A stretch of 64,000 bases of DNA, taken from contig VXBP01009366.1 in assembly GCA_013400115.1 (NCBI GenBank), positions 310,001 to 374,000 of the forward strand. The letters are read 5' to 3'. The position numbers and the translations under genes were made by a program. The number at the start of each line of letters is the position of its first letter. The stretch's first letter is position 1. The notes below the pieces were generated by a model. It did no database searches and was not told where the DNA came from. It worked only from the letters and a program-made list of their open reading frames with translations. This DNA comes from Rhinopomastus cyanomelas. Its lineage: Eukaryota > Chordata > Aves > Bucerotiformes > Rhinopomastidae. Shown piece after piece: positions 1 through 12,515 of this stretch.

Positions 1-317
1 ATGTGCTCCTAGTGCTGTAGCAGGAGGGCAGACAACATATCCTTGCAGTGAGGCTGTCCTGGTATGGCTGTCCATGATGGATTTTGCAGAACTGACCCCG
101 ATGAGCTGCATCACGCTGTGTGCATTTGCTGTGTGGCATTGACTCTTGCAAGGTGATGACCATCACTAACGCTCCTGAAGCCTCGTGCTGGTCCTCCAGC
201 ACTAGAGGCAGGGAAGTGCACAGAGAGGTCTGGCACACCTCACAGTGAGGAGGCAGCTGGCTTGACCACTTGCTTCTGGAAATTGGACATCTCCCTTGAG
301 CCCTGTTAGATAAGATC
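1..317. other. Unique sequence, nothing recognised
   Basis: No exon-like, RNA-like or repeat signature was seen. By inference it lies inside LGR6 intron 1. Confidence 0.4.
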
Positions 318-425
318 TTAGAATGGTTTAGGTTGGAAGGGACCTCAGAGATCACCCAGTCCCAATCCCCTGCCATTGGCAGACCGGACCAGCTTGGCCA
401 AAGCCCCATTCAGCCATTTACTTAG
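318..425 (-). mobile_element. CR1 LINE 3'-end fragment (reverse)
   Basis: The plus strand reads tagaatggtttaggttggaa followed by the 'gggacctcagagatcaccca' block. This is the reverse complement of an avian CR1 3' terminus. Only about 100 bp of 3' UTR remain, so it is a severely 5'-truncated copy, which is usual for CR1. Confidence 0.85.
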
Positions 426-1514
426 CATCTGCCTGGAACAGTCAAGACACTAAGCAACATGGCAGCCTGAAGTAGTAGATCCCAAACAAAATGACCTTTT
501 ATAGCATAAAGGATAATAAAGTGATAGCACAGACAGCATGGTGTTTCCTGATCTCTATCTGCTGCACCCACATTGAGATGGAGCTGCATAAACAGCATGA
601 ATGTAGTTGCAAGTTGGAAGAGTGTCTCTTCCAGCTGAAGGCAGATGCCTTCTCAACCCCACACAGCCCACAGGAGCTCACCTTTTGCACTTTCTACTGG
701 CCTCACCATGCAGCCACATGCTTTTATGATCTGGAGTGTGATGCTGCCTGCCCGTGTTCTAATGCACTATCAAAGGCATCAGGGAGATGTCTTTATTCTT
801 ATTGTTGGGGTAATGAAAAAGGGTTGGGACATTTCTATGCTCTGAATAAGGGTGGTGGGGAGTCACCAACCAGACATGGTTGAGAAATCTGGCAAAGGGA
901 GTTTCAAAGCAGGTGGGGTGAGCTGCACCCAGAGGCAGAAAACAGTCACAACTTAAGGATTCAAGTTCTGGCTTCAGTCTGTGATTGGAGCTGACACTCC
1001 GAAGGCAGATCTTGCCTGTCACGAGCACACCGTGCTCAGGATCCTCCCTATCTCCACTTTGCTGACAAGGCAGGACAATGGAGTCAGTTCCTGAAGCAAA
1101 GAAAGTTCAAATTCCTCTAGCCAATTACCTCGGCAGTAAATCTTCCACCTCTCTTTCTCAGTCACTGGTGTAGCCTGTCTATTGTCTCGGGAGCCTGTCT
1201 GTCTGCTCCAGCACAAAAGACAGAACAATCAGTGGGCTTGAGTAACATCCGATGTATTAAAATACTGAAGAATGAAGGCTGCAAAGGGCCAAGGAGCTGT
1301 GGGGTGTGGAGGAGATCTCCAAAAGGCTGCTCCAACATGTGGGTGTCTGGCTTGCAGAGCCATCCAGCATTGACTGCCTGGTGCAGGTGTCCTTCAGGCT
1401 GGATGATGGTCAGTGTAGTGCTGGTTAGTACTGGAGACCCCTTGTTGTGGAGGTTTTCAGAGTAAGGAGCTGCTGGCATGGAAGGGGATTGCTGTCTACA
1501 GAGCTGTCCAAACC
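426..1514. other. Unique sequence, nothing recognised
   Basis: Several short open frames on both strands show no domain, splice context or composition that supports coding. The right edge runs into the 5'-truncated CR1 and its exact boundary is uncertain. Confidence 0.4.
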
Positions 1515-3758
1515 TGTCCACGACCATAATGCTTTCTTGCCCGTGATCTCATGTGGCAGGAACAGAATACCTAGCAGAATCACAACCCTGAGCTTCAGGA
1601 GGGCCAACTTTGGCCCTTTCAAACAATTGCTAGGGGAAATCCCATGGACAGGCTACTGGCAGGCAAAGGGGCCCAAGATAGCTGGTTAACATTCAAAGAC
1701 CACTTCTTTCAAGCCCAAGATCAGAACATTCAACAGATAGAAAGTCAAGGAAGGGAGCCAGAAGACCTGCATGGTTAAAGAGGAAGCTGCTGGGCAAACC
1801 CATGAGGAAGGAGAAATCCTATAGGTCATGGAAGGAGGGTGTGGCCACTTGGGGTGATTATAAGGCTCTAGTGAGAGAACGTAGGGATGCAACTAGAAAG
1901 GCCAAGTCCTCCTTGGAATTAAACCTTGCAAGAGAGATCAAGGGCAACAAAAAGAGCTTCTTCAAACACACTGCAGGTAAAATCAAACCTAGAGGCAATG
2001 TAGGCCCCCTGCTGAATGAGGTGGATACTCTCAAGACAGAGGATGTGGAGAAAGCAGAGATGCTGAACACCTTCTTTGCCTCTGTCTATACTTTTGAGGG
2101 CTGTCCTGATATCAAGCCCCAGACTGACGAGGCCCCAGAGACGTTGAAACAAGAGAGGAGTCTGCCCTGGTTGAATGAGGTTGAATTAGGTATAAGTTGA
2201 GCAAACTGGAGGTACATAAATCTATGGGCCAGGACGGGATGCACCCATGAGTGCGAAGGGAGATGGCGGAAGTCATTGCCAGGCCACTCTCCGTCATCTT
2301 TTCTAAGTCATGGGGATCAGGAGAGGTGCCTGGAGACTGGAGGACAGCAAATATCACTGCAATCTTCAAAAAGGGAAGGAAGGAGGACCCAAGTAACTAT
2401 AGACCAGTCAGCCTCACCTCCATCCCAGGAAAGATGATGGAACTATTTGTCCTAGAGGCTGTCTCCAAGCACATCAAGGACAGCAGGGTCATTAGGGACC
2501 ATGGTTTCATGCTGGGAAAGTCATGCTTGACCAACCTGATAGCCTTTTATGAGGGCATAACCAGATGGAGAGATGATGGGAGAGTGGTGGATGTGGTCTA
2601 TCTTAACTTGAGTAAGGCATTTGACAGAGTCTCTCACACATTCCTCACAGCCAAACTGAGGCAGTGTGGTCTAGATGTTTGGGTAGTGAGGTGGATGGTG
2701 AACTGGCCGCAGGATAGAAGCCAGAGAGTGGTGGTCAATGGGACAGAGTCTGGTTGTAGGCCTGTATCTAGTGGAGTGCCCCAGGGGTTGGTGCTGGGAC
2801 CAGTCGTATTCAATCTATTCATTGATGACTTGGATGAGGGATTAGGGTGCACTCTCTGCAAGTTTGCTGATGACACAAAGCTGGGTGGTGTTGCCAACAC
2901 CCCTGCAGACTGTGCTGCCATTCAGCGAGATCTGGACAGGCTGGAGAGCTGGGCAGAGAGAAATGTAATGAAGTCTGACAAGGGTAAGTGTAGAGCCTTG
3001 CATCTGGGTAGAAACAACCCCAGGTGGCAGAATATGTTGGGTGACTGACCTGTTGGAGAGCAGTGTAGGAGAAAGGGACCTGGGGGTCCTGGTGGACTCC
3101 CAGGATGGCCCTTGTGGTCTAGAAGGCCAATGGCATCTTGGGGTGGATAAGAAAGGGAGTGGTTAGCAAATCAAGAGATGTTCTTCTCCCTCTCTAACTC
3201 TGCCTTGGTGAGACCACATGTAGTGTACTGTGTCCAGTTCTGGGCACCTCAGTTTAAGGAGGACAAGGAGCTGCTGGAGAGAGTCCAGCATAGAGCGACG
3301 AGGATGATGAAGGAAGTGGAACACCTCCCTTACCAGGAGAGGCTGTGGGAGCTGGGTCTCTTGAGCTTGGAGAAGAGGAGACTGTGGGGTGACCTCATTA
3401 ATGTCTATAAAAATGTCAGGAGTGTCAGGAGGATGGAGCCTGTCTCTTGTCAGTGTCATCTTGTGATAGGATGAGGGGCAATGGGTGTAAGCGGGAACAT
3501 AGGAGGTTCCATATGAATATGAGAAGGAACTTCTTCACAGTGAGGATAATGGAGCACTGGAACAGTGAGGATAATGGAGCCCAGGGCTGCCCAGGGTGGT
3601 TGTGGAGTCTCCTTCACTGGAGACATTTAAAATCCGCCTGGATGTGTTCCTGTGCGATCTGGTGTAGGCGATCCTGTTGTTGCAGGGGGATTGGACTGGA
3701 TGATCTTTCGAGGTCCCTTCCAATCCTTGATGTTCTGTTATTCTGTGTTCTGTGATGT
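1515..3758 (+). mobile_element. CR1 LINE, long 5'-truncated copy with RT and 3' UTR
   Basis: This is the longest transposon in the window, about 2.2 kb. It begins in the linker after the endonuclease domain (recognisable as SRITTLSFRRANFG), continues through the reverse transcriptase and ends in a CR1 3' UTR. The terminal block is 'ggattggactggatgatctt' followed by TTCTGTGATT-like octamers near 3730-3758. The 5' limit was set where similarity to CR1 ORF2 can no longer be read and may be tens of bases off. Within the 3' UTR an 18-bp segment is duplicated (3538-3555 and 3563-3580). No poly(A) tail is expected for CR1 and none is present. The copy is dead: its reading frame is broken by stops and frameshifts. 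Confidence 0.93.
1550..3048 (+). pseudogene. CR1 ORF2 (endonuclease-RT polyprotein) remnant
   Basis: Three pieces in different frames make up the remnant: linker to 1689, a pre-RT segment at 1802-2200 (KAEMLNTFFASV motif) and the RT core at 2251-3048. RT landmarks include NYRPVSLTS (about 2395), VDVVYLNLSKAFDRV (about 2590), SSGVPQGLVLGPVVFNLFIDDL (about 2770) and the catalytic FADDTKLGG (about 2866), with the D-D pair intact. The frame breaks after LNEVELG. A stop then follows the HP of the GQDGMHP motif, where CR1 normally has Arg; CGA decaying to TGA explains this. Family knowledge says CR1 RT copies its own RNA at a nicked genomic target. This copy could not do so. Confidence 0.9.
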
Positions 3759-6700
3759 CAAGCTGCTTAGTTTTATGGGAGCAGAGTGGCAAACAGCCCC
3801 TGAGCCCATGGTGAGAATCTCTTGGTTCTTTCTGCTGTCCTTCTGCACTGTCAAGCACTGCTCGTCATCAGAAAATAAATACCCAGTGCTACCAAGATCC
3901 AGGGCGTTGGAGAACAGATGTTATTGTCATCAGTCCTGATGGTCCTGAGAAGGACAAGAATCCTGTGTATTCCCTGGTTGATGAAGGGCCACGGGATTTT
4001 AAAGGAGGTGCCCTATCCAGTCTTGCTACTTGGTGCCCTCATCTGCCTGGCTGGAGTCAGGTATAAACAGGTTCACCTTTGCTTTAGACAGCCCAAGGCA
4101 CTGCTCTTCCTGGCAGAGACCAACACCCTGGGGGATCAAATATGAATCCAATACAGGAAACTGCCTGCTGTATCCTGCACAATATCTGTACAAGAAACGA
4201 GAAGCAGCTGCAGTAATATCTGTTTTCTCATGGTTTTTAATAGTCTGTAATAAAATTGCACATGTGAATTGCTGAAGCTGAAGTGCTTCACAGTTTTAAT
4301 TCTTCCATTGGAAGACCTCTCTCTCTCATCCAAGTTACAACTACACTCCCTGTCTTGCTAGACAAAATTACTGGAGGTAGAAGTAAGAAGATTTAATGAA
4401 TAAGGATTTCCTTAAAGTAAAATTCAAGTTCTGATGAAGCAAGAAACAGCCCATAGTCATGGAAATCATGAAAGACTGAGGACAGCCAAGAGAGAAGCAG
4501 ACATCAGGCTTATTGGCAGTCCTGGTGCTGGGTGACATCCCATCTGGCTGACCACCACCTCTTCCTGTCACTGTTGCTCAATCAGGCCTGCTCTGATGAC
4601 CACTAGATGAGTATCAAGTACTTTGAGGGCTAATCACAGGAGAGGAGGAAAGGAGCTCCTGGATAGGTGATGTGCTAGGGCACATCCCCTGCTGCATGCC
4701 CTGAAAAGCCTTGCTGTGTGCAAGAGGTGGAGGAGGCTGGAAACACGACTGTGAGGCAGTTGCAAAGCCAGGACAGCACAAATGACTTCTCTGATTTGTC
4801 TCCCAACTTCACTGCAATCTCCTCTTTGCTCCACGCCTGTGACAGCTTGTTGGTTGCAGTGGGCACCTCTTGCCCTTTACAGCCCCACTGCAATATCGTG
4901 ACACCTCTTACTCTCTTCCCTATGGGATGGGTGAGTGACACACCAAGTAATGCTAGCAGGCACTTTTGTGCAGCCTGGGATAGAGGGATTTTTACTCAGC
5001 AGGGCAGGAGATAAAAGGGCAGCAGAGAGGAGCTAGATGCTATTGTGTGTAGACATAGAAAGGCTCTGTCTGGATGATCAGCCCCAGATGACTCCTCTGT
5101 CCTTTGAATGCAGCTGACCTTGTACACAGAGATGGAGACACTTTCTAGGGACTACTTTGTGTTTTGACTGCCTTCCCACTCAGGATGTGGTGATGCTCCT
5201 TGGGGTATGGGCAGACACCTTATCATGTCTGGAATGGTTGCTGGCAGCCTGATCCATTTCAGAGTCTGTGCAGCGGAAGGAGGCATCTCTGGATGACAGT
5301 GAGACAAGCAGCATCTCCCCCCATAGCCCACGCTGGTCCAGCGCTCCCATCCAACTCACATTTGGATCTTGCTTTTATTTTGTGCAGTTCAGTTGTGCAA
5401 AGTGTTTCTGGAGGATATCAGTGGTTGGCATTTGTCCTCTGCTTTGGGACCAGGAGCCTTTCATTGCTCCAACAGACTGAAGCACAAAGACAAACGTTTT
5501 CTTCCGCAATGTGCCTTAGAGCTGGCAAAACACTCATGACCCACTGATCTCTTGAACTTTGTGGGGGCAATCAAACCACCATCACAGACACAAAGTGATG
5601 TGCTACCCCAGACTATTGTGAGAAATGACAGGTGAGGGCTGACAGAGGGAGACCTCACTCTTCTTAGCAGACTCTACAGTTGCTGCACAGATGTCCTCTT
5701 GTGAGGTAGCTGTGCCCATTTATTATCTTGAGATGTTTCTCACAGCCACAGCTGTCCTGCAGGATCCTCTAAGTAGTCCCCACACTGCTTCTGGCAGTTA
5801 GCAAAGTTGGATCAAGCTACCTTTGATGGACGTTTTTTGTGAAGAGGGACCCACAGCCTCTCCATTTGTCAGCATCCCAGCAAAAAAGGGACATGGAGGT
5901 GAGTGAGTCCATTTGTCCATGGAAGCAGGAACACCTCTACGCTTCTCAATGCTTGAAATGGGAAATGTAGCCTTTGTGGGACATGGAGATCTTGCAGCAG
6001 AATCAAGTAATTCAAGTACTGAAACCCCCGAGTAGTGATTGACCTTCTTGCATGGAAATCAGTATCATGCCCTGAGGACAGCAGGGACATGGACTGTCAG
6101 CTGTCAGCAGTAATCTTTGAAATGTTTTCTCTGCTGGAGAACTTCTGTGGTCCCTACTTGCAGATGCAGTCCCTGCTATTAGAAGCTGAGGTCTAACATC
6201 ATGGGACATTCCTCACAGCTGCCCTGAGCCAACACGGTGACAGGTCAAGGAAAGACAACAAACTATTCTGGTGCGAGGTGCAGTCCCCAGTTGTGCATGA
6301 ATGTTGTTGAGAATTTCTTCTACAAAGATCCCATTATTTAGCAGGTTTATGTATCTCAGACTGAAGCATCAAGGAAGAAGAAAAGAAGAAATTCTAAACA
6401 CAGCTGCTACAGATAACTCATAACTCCAACAAGAGCACACAGGGTGCATTGGAGGACTTGCGGTGTGATATGCTGTGCCCACAGACTGGAGTTGTGAGTG
6501 ATCACAGGGTATCATCTTTATACATTGCCCTGGAGCAGGACCTGCTGCAGGAAGTGATGACCTTCGCTCCCAGTTACCAGGGGTCCTGGAGCCCCGGTAC
6601 TGTTTTTAAGGGGACTTCTTATTGGAAAGGCAAAGGAAAGTCAAAAGGCACTAGGCACAGTGAGCCCTGAATGACCCTGAAGCAACAGTGCTGGGATTTC

Positions 6701-8027
6701 TTGTGTGGATCTGCCACTGAAAAAATCTGGAATAGCTCTACTAAAATAATATACCAATAGTTCTTGGATGCTTGACAGTGTTTTGGGTTTCCATGCCCCA
6801 TCAGATAGTACATTCTTACCTCCTTGGTACCTCCACCTGTACCAGTGCATTCCTGTCACTAATAGTGCAAGCAGTTCCAGTCTTGCTTTTGACAACAGAG
6901 ATGACCACCTGTAGCCTTCAGCTACCCCATATGCTTGCAGAATGATGCAAATATTAATTTATCTTAAGGAAACATCAGATTTTCAAGGCAATGTACTCAG
7001 TGCACTTCAGTTCCCTTCCAGTGATGGGTGCAAGGTAGGTTCCAAACATACCCATCCAGTCTCCAAAAGCCAACTCGATTTTAACAAACAAATATAAAAA
7101 GCATCATCCTGAGAGTTGCTGCCCAATTCCACAGAAGAACCTCAGAGTGAAAGCTGTGTGGATGCAGATTTGCAGTATCAGGTCCTGGAGTCAGGCTGCA
7201 AGTGTTAGAGGTTCAGCTGGGAGAAGGTGCCCAGTGACAGGAGACAGAGCTTCCTGGGCACGGAGGGGCAGGTGTGGGATTTCTGAGCAATGCTGGTGGT
7301 GTTTGCTCTGCAGTGCACAGAGGAACAGGCCCCAGCGTGTGTTCTTGGTAAATAAACGAGATTACATCAAGAATACACCCAACTGCTAGAATTTACTTTT
7401 CATCCTAACAAAACCAGCCCTTCATGACTCTGGATATTGTCAATTTGCTTGAGCAAAAGGGTTGACAGTTAAGAATACTGGGCTACTTTTATTTGCTTCC
7501 TGGATTTAGAGGCCTGGGAAATGTCTTTTTTTCAAAGGAAAGACCCTCAATTCATGTGACTCTAGGAGCTGCTGTTTACTACAAGCTGCTGTGGTGTGCC
7601 CAGACCAAACAGACACCACTCAACCACTCTGACAGCTGACACATCTACCCCTTCCCTTCTCACCAGCCTGCCGTCCTTCAGCCACACTGCAAGTCCTGTT
7701 TCTGAGAGCCAGGGAGATCCTTGGGGACAACAGAAATGAAAACAGTGCCTGTGCTTGGTGCTCAGAACTTGCACTTTGCTAATTGAAGAACCCTAATATA
7801 TTTGTCCACTTTGAGTACACAAGCAGGTGGGCTGGGGAGAGCTGTCATGAGGGAGGAAGTTCTGGACTTGGCTTACTGCCCTGATTCCATATCTGCCACT
7901 CAAATGGTCTGTCCCCTTCACTGGGCCCTTGAGAGCCCTGGAAAACAAGGAAAACTGAGCGTTATCACTTGCTGGTGGTAAACACCTGGGAACTGAATCC
8001 CTGTATGTGTTTACAATTCATGTAGAC
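3759..8027. other. Unique intronic sequence, nothing recognised
   Basis: About 4.3 kb with no host exon, structural RNA or clear repeat. Short open frames on both strands have no recognisable domain. The stretch around 6900-7110 is AT-richer than its flanks. Confidence 0.4.
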
Positions 8028-8142
8028 ATGGTGCTTAAGGCCATGGTTTAGTGGTGGGCTTGGTCATCTTGGCTAACATTTAGACTTGATGATCATAAAG
8101 GTCTTTTTGAACCTAAATGATTTCTGATTCTGTGATTCTGTG
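8028..8142 (+). mobile_element. Old CR1 3'-end fragment (forward)
   Basis: It has the pattern 'tagacttgatgatcataaag' then 'ttttgaacctaaatgatttc' and two TTCTGTGAT octamers at 8126-8142. This is the forward CR1 terminus of a diverged subfamily, unlike the one at 3.7 kb. The 5' boundary is approximate. Confidence 0.75.
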
Positions 8143-8794
8143 CAAAACCAACCAACAGCAAAACACTACCACGAGAGCACTGTATGCTGCCCAGTCACCT
8201 CCAACTTGGGTACATTGGCTGGGAGCCAAGATTTCTGGCCTTTGGCTAGGGTGGTCAGTACAGTGGTTTCAGCAGAAGCTGTCTTTTCTTTGAAAGCAGC
8301 AGCTCCTTACGCCACTGAGTTTTAGGTCAGCATCTTGTCTATGGCTGAAGAAAGGCTTGGCTCCATGTCCCAGCCATGCTGGACCATCCTCCTGTTCAGT
8401 TTGCATCTTCAAATGACTCTGCTCCCACTCTGCACTATTAGTATTGCTGTCTTGAAGGCAGGGGAGCCGAAAGCACCAAGCCCAGGTGTATCATACGCGT
8501 GATGCAGTGATGCTCCCTGCAGCTGCTCTGAAGAGACACTCCATTAGGCTGAGGCACAAAGAGCTCCCTCCCTGTAGGGTGGTCTTGCATGCCTGCTTAG
8601 CCCACAGCTGCTTCTGGTCTCAGACTACACTCCTCTCTTCCCAGTTTCTGTTCTGATGTCAGCCACTCGGTGTCACATCTCCTTAAGTCCTTCTCCAAAC
8701 TTTTCCCCATGTCCAGGATTCCTCCATCTGCACTGCTGGCTGCCCTTCTCTCCATAGCTGTAGAGGAGCATCTGCTGGGCTGTTTACTGACTGC
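8143..8794. other. Unique sequence, nothing recognised
   Basis: No repeat or exon signature was seen between two forward CR1 pieces. Confidence 0.35.
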
Positions 8795-9311
8795 ATTCAT
8801 GTTGAGTACTGTGTCCAGTTCTGGGCCCCTCAATTTAAGAAGGACATTGAGGTGCTTGAACTTGTCCAGAGAAGGGCAACAGGGCTGGTGAGAGGCCTTG
8901 AGCACAAGCCCTATGAGGAGAGGCTGAGGGAGCTGGGATTGTTTAGCCTTGAGAAGAGGAGGCTCAGGGGAGACCTTATTGCTGTCTACAGCTACCTGAG
9001 GGGTGGTTGTGGCCAGGAGGAGGTTGCTCTCTTCTCTCAGGCGGCCAGCACCAGAACAAGAGGACACAGCCTCAAGCTGCGCCAGGGGAAATTTAGGCTT
9101 GAGGTGAGGAGAAAGTTCTTCACCGAGAGAGTCATTGGCCACTGGAATGGCCTGCCCGGGGAGGTGGTGGAGTCGCCAACTCTGGAGCTGTTCAAGGCAG
9201 GATTGGACGTGGCACTTGGTGCCATGGTCTAGCCTTGAGCTCTGTGGTGACAGGTTGGACTTGATGATCTATGAGGTCTCTTCCGACCTTGGTAATACTG
9301 TGATACTGGGA
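8795..9311 (+). mobile_element. CR1 3'-region fragment (forward)
   Basis: It starts at the 'gagtactgtgtccagttctg' block, passes through 'gaggagaggctgagggagct', and ends in 'ttggacttgatgatctatga' with TACTGTGAT tails near 9295-9310. The open frame across it (8852-9232) is the usual accidental frame of the CR1 3' end and not a gene. The subfamily differs from the 1.5-3.7 kb copy: it reads 'gagaggccttgagcacaagc' where the other has 'gtggaacacctccc'. Confidence 0.9.
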
Positions 9312-10935
9312 TTCCCTACCTCAAGACCAGGATATTGTTTATCTGAGTAGATATCAAAGTAGATAACAATACCCACCAGGCAAAAATGCTGCAGCTCTTT
9401 ACACGTTTGCTGTTGAACTTCCAGCTCTGTCTTTGCCTACTCATCCAAGGCCCTCGAAAGTCACCACTGCCCCAACCAGATCATATCTTGCTATCCACCG
9501 CTAGTCACCAGAGGCAAGTGCAGTTGAGGTTGGGTTGCACAGCCAGTTTTTGATGCAGACAGAAAACATCTAGGGAGGAGTAAAATGAGACTGTCTCTCT
9601 TGGTTTGCTGCTGAGGACCTGCCCTGTGTTGAGACCTGAGGAGATATCTTGAGACATGGCATATCTGGGCAAGTTACGCAGACGGTCTCTGTCCTAACAC
9701 ATGCTGGCACGAGTGTTCAAAAGGGAAAGGTTTGTCCCGTTGACTGTGCTGGGAGGCCACTGTCTCCTGCTCTGGTCAGGTTTTGTTGTGCTGGGGAGCT
9801 TAGACGGCGGAAAATGGAACAAAGCACCGAACTTACTGAAGAGATGGCAAGAAAGGTTTTCACTAACATTTGCCTTGGCAGCTATGCCCTGGAAAAGCAA
9901 TGCAGTCAGCACCAGGTGTTCCAAGTATTTGTGGATATTTCAGTCTGTAAGAACAGTTGGAGTTTTTTCAGTTACTATTTTTTTTGGTTTCCTACAGTTT
10001 CCCTGTGTCCACCTACAAGGATCACCAGCCAGGAACCAGAACAGACCTGGTGGAAGCCCAGTTAGTCTGATGAAGGCTGCCTGAAATATTCCCGGTGTAT
10101 TTTGCAGAACAAACACAAAGCCTGAGACACACTATCTGCTTTCCTTAAACACCTGTTTTGCAAGTGGAAGACAAATTTCCAGCATCAATGTGTTTATCAC
10201 ATCACAGTCACTCTGAGGATTCAATCAGGAAAATTGTTAGCAGGATTACTGGAGCTACGTGTCTAAGCAGGTGCCTCCCATGGCACGGTTCAGTGTCACT
10301 GCAAAGTCAAATATGGTTTTGTTTGACCCAGCCAAGTGCCTTGACTGAGCTTTGGAGGATGCCAGTCAATTCACCATGATTCAACTTTCCCAGTGGAAAC
10401 TTGACACATTCTGGCAAATACCACTATGTCCTGAAGGAAATATTCAATTTGAGATCACAACACATTTTTCCCATTAAGAAAACTCTAATCCAGAAACTTC
10501 CCTCTCCCACTGAGCAGCTCCTGTGCAGAAGTCAGTGTGTGGCACTTGCCCATGGAAACCATACCAGGAGCTGGTGTTGAAGACAGATTGTCAGAAGACT
10601 TCACCTTCCTTGAAGGCACCTCAGTAAAGTCTGGATTTCATAAGAAAGCAGCACCAGCAGTGCTTTTTTGAGCACCCCAGCACCAAATATACTGAGCACT
10701 TAAAAACTGACCTACATGGACATCCTTCTGAGGGATCTGGGTCTCACTGGCCCAGGATGCAATGGGAAGAAGGAATCAAGAGACATAACATGTGAAATTA
10801 TTTCTGTTTTGTCAAGATAAGAGTCAGGGAAGTGGTAGAATGACCTGATATATCCACTCTGTGTCTTTTCATGGTTGGGCCAGTGACCATGGTTTTATAA
10901 TCACTTGACTAGCAGTTCCCACATGGTGAGACCAC
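9312..10935. other. Unique intronic sequence, nothing recognised
   Basis: No repeat was identified. A 138-codon frame at 9649-10065 and an overlapping 127-codon frame have no known domain and are not called as genes. Confidence 0.35.
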
Positions 10936-11600
10936 ACAGAATCATAGAATGTGTTGGGCTGGAAGGGACTTCTAAAGGTCACCTAGTCCACCTGCCCTGT
11001 AGTGAGCAGGGACATCTTTTAACAGAGGTTAATGAGGTTGCTTAGAGCCCCATCAATCCTGACCTTGAATGCCTTTGGGGATGGAGCTTCTACCACCTCT
11101 CTGGGTAACCTGTTCCAGTGTGTCACCATTCTCATTGTAAAGAAGTTTTTTCTAACATCTGATCTAAATCTCACCTGCTGTAGCTTAAAACCATTGCCCC
11201 TCATCCTGTCACTGCACACCCTTGTGAACAGCCCCTCTCCAGCTTTCCTGTATCCCCTTCAGGTGCTAGAAGGCTGTTATAAAGTCTTCCCAGAGCCTTC
11301 TCTTCCCCAGGCCAAACCACCACAACTCTTCCAGCCTGTTCTCACAGGAGAGGGGCTTCAGCCCTCTGATCATTCTTGTGGCCTCCTCTGGACCTGCTCC
11401 AACAAGTCCACATCCTTACTGTGCGGAGGGTTCCACAGCTGCACACAGTACTCCAGATGAGGTCTCACAAGAACAGAGAGGCAGAACCACCTGTCTCAAT
11501 CTGCCGGTGTAGTGGGTCTTTGTCTGGATCCCCACGCATCCCACCTGGGTTGCCGTTATGTATGTCCACTTTGGACCCCATCCTTCCCACCTGAGTGTCA
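10936..11600 (-). mobile_element. CR1 3'-region fragment (reverse)
   Basis: It begins with 'cagaatcatagaatgtgttg', the reversed CR1 terminus, and runs through the reversed 3' region to 'agtactccagatgaggtctc' near 11450, with weaker similarity beyond. It belongs to another subfamily ('gggctggaagggacttctaa'). Confidence 0.88.
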
Positions 11601-11811
11601 TTGCTATCACTGGTTAGAGACCCTGATTGTATTTTAACCAAGAACTTTTAGCTAAAGCATCAGACACAAAGGGAGGATATAACAAACCCCCTGAAGAACC
11701 TGCAGGCCATGAAACAACTGACTCAGTTTGGAGAAGAAATGCCATGAGACATTTTACTTCATGCCCCTCCCCGCCCCTCCATATCAGAAGTCACCAGTGA
11801 GGGGTGGGAAA

Positions 11812-12260
11812 AGAATCATAGAAACACAGAATCATTAGGGATTGGAAGGGACCTCGAAAGATCATCTAGTCCAATCCCCCTGACACAGCAGGATCACCTA
11901 CACCAAGTCACACAAGAACACATCCAGGCGGGTCTTAAACTAATCTCCAGAGAAGGAGACTCCGCAACCTCCCTGGGTAGCCTGTTCCAGTGCTCTGTCA
12001 CCCTCACTGGGAAGAAGTTCCTTCTCATATTTATGTAGAACCCCCTCTGTTCCAGCTCACACCCATTGCCCCTCATCCTATCACTAGATGACATTGAGAA
12101 GAACCTGGCTCCATCCTCCTGACACCCACCCTTCAAATATTTACAGACATGAATGAGGTCACCTCTCAGTCTCCTCTCCTCCAAGCTAAAGAGACCCATC
12201 TCCCTCAGCCTCTCCTCATAAGGGAGATGCTCCACCTCCTTCATCATCGTCAAGAAGGCA
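11812..12260 (-). mobile_element. CR1 3'-region fragment (reverse)
   Basis: The reversed terminus is 'aatcattagggattggaagg' followed by 'gacctcgaaagatcatctag'. It extends to the reversed 'gagatgctccacctccttca' block. It is the same subfamily type as the 1.5-3.7 kb, 14.0 kb, 25.4 kb and 30.7 kb copies. The 119-codon minus-strand frame across it is CR1 sequence, not a host gene. Confidence 0.92.
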
Positions 12261-12376
12261 GAGTTGGGGGACAGAAACTTTTCCTTTCAAACTTTTCAAA
12301 CCTAAACCCTTCTGCAGAAAACACACAAACCAAACTTACAGATTCTGCTCAGCTTTTAAAGCGGAACAGCTGGTCA

Positions 12377-12515
12377 CTCATCTTCTGATGCAGCCCAGGA
12401 TGCGACTGGCCTTCTGGGCTGCAAGCGCACATTGGTGGCTCATGTCCTGCTTTTCATCCAACAGCACCCTCTCTGGGGGGCTGCTCTCTAGCACATCATC
12501 CCTCAGGCTGCACTG
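12377..12515 (-). mobile_element. Diverged CR1 3'-region fragment (reverse)
   Basis: The plus-strand text 'gactggccttctgggctgca', 'ttggtggctcatgtcctgct' and 'tcatccaacagcaccctctc' matches the reversed distal 3' region of older avian CR1 families. About 115 bp of non-CR1 sequence separates it from the preceding copy, so it may be an independent older insertion. Confidence 0.7.

Noticed and set aside
491..883. 130-codon plus-strand open frame
   Set aside because: No recognisable domain, overlapped by frames on other strands, no promoter or splice support. It is a chance frame in intron sequence.
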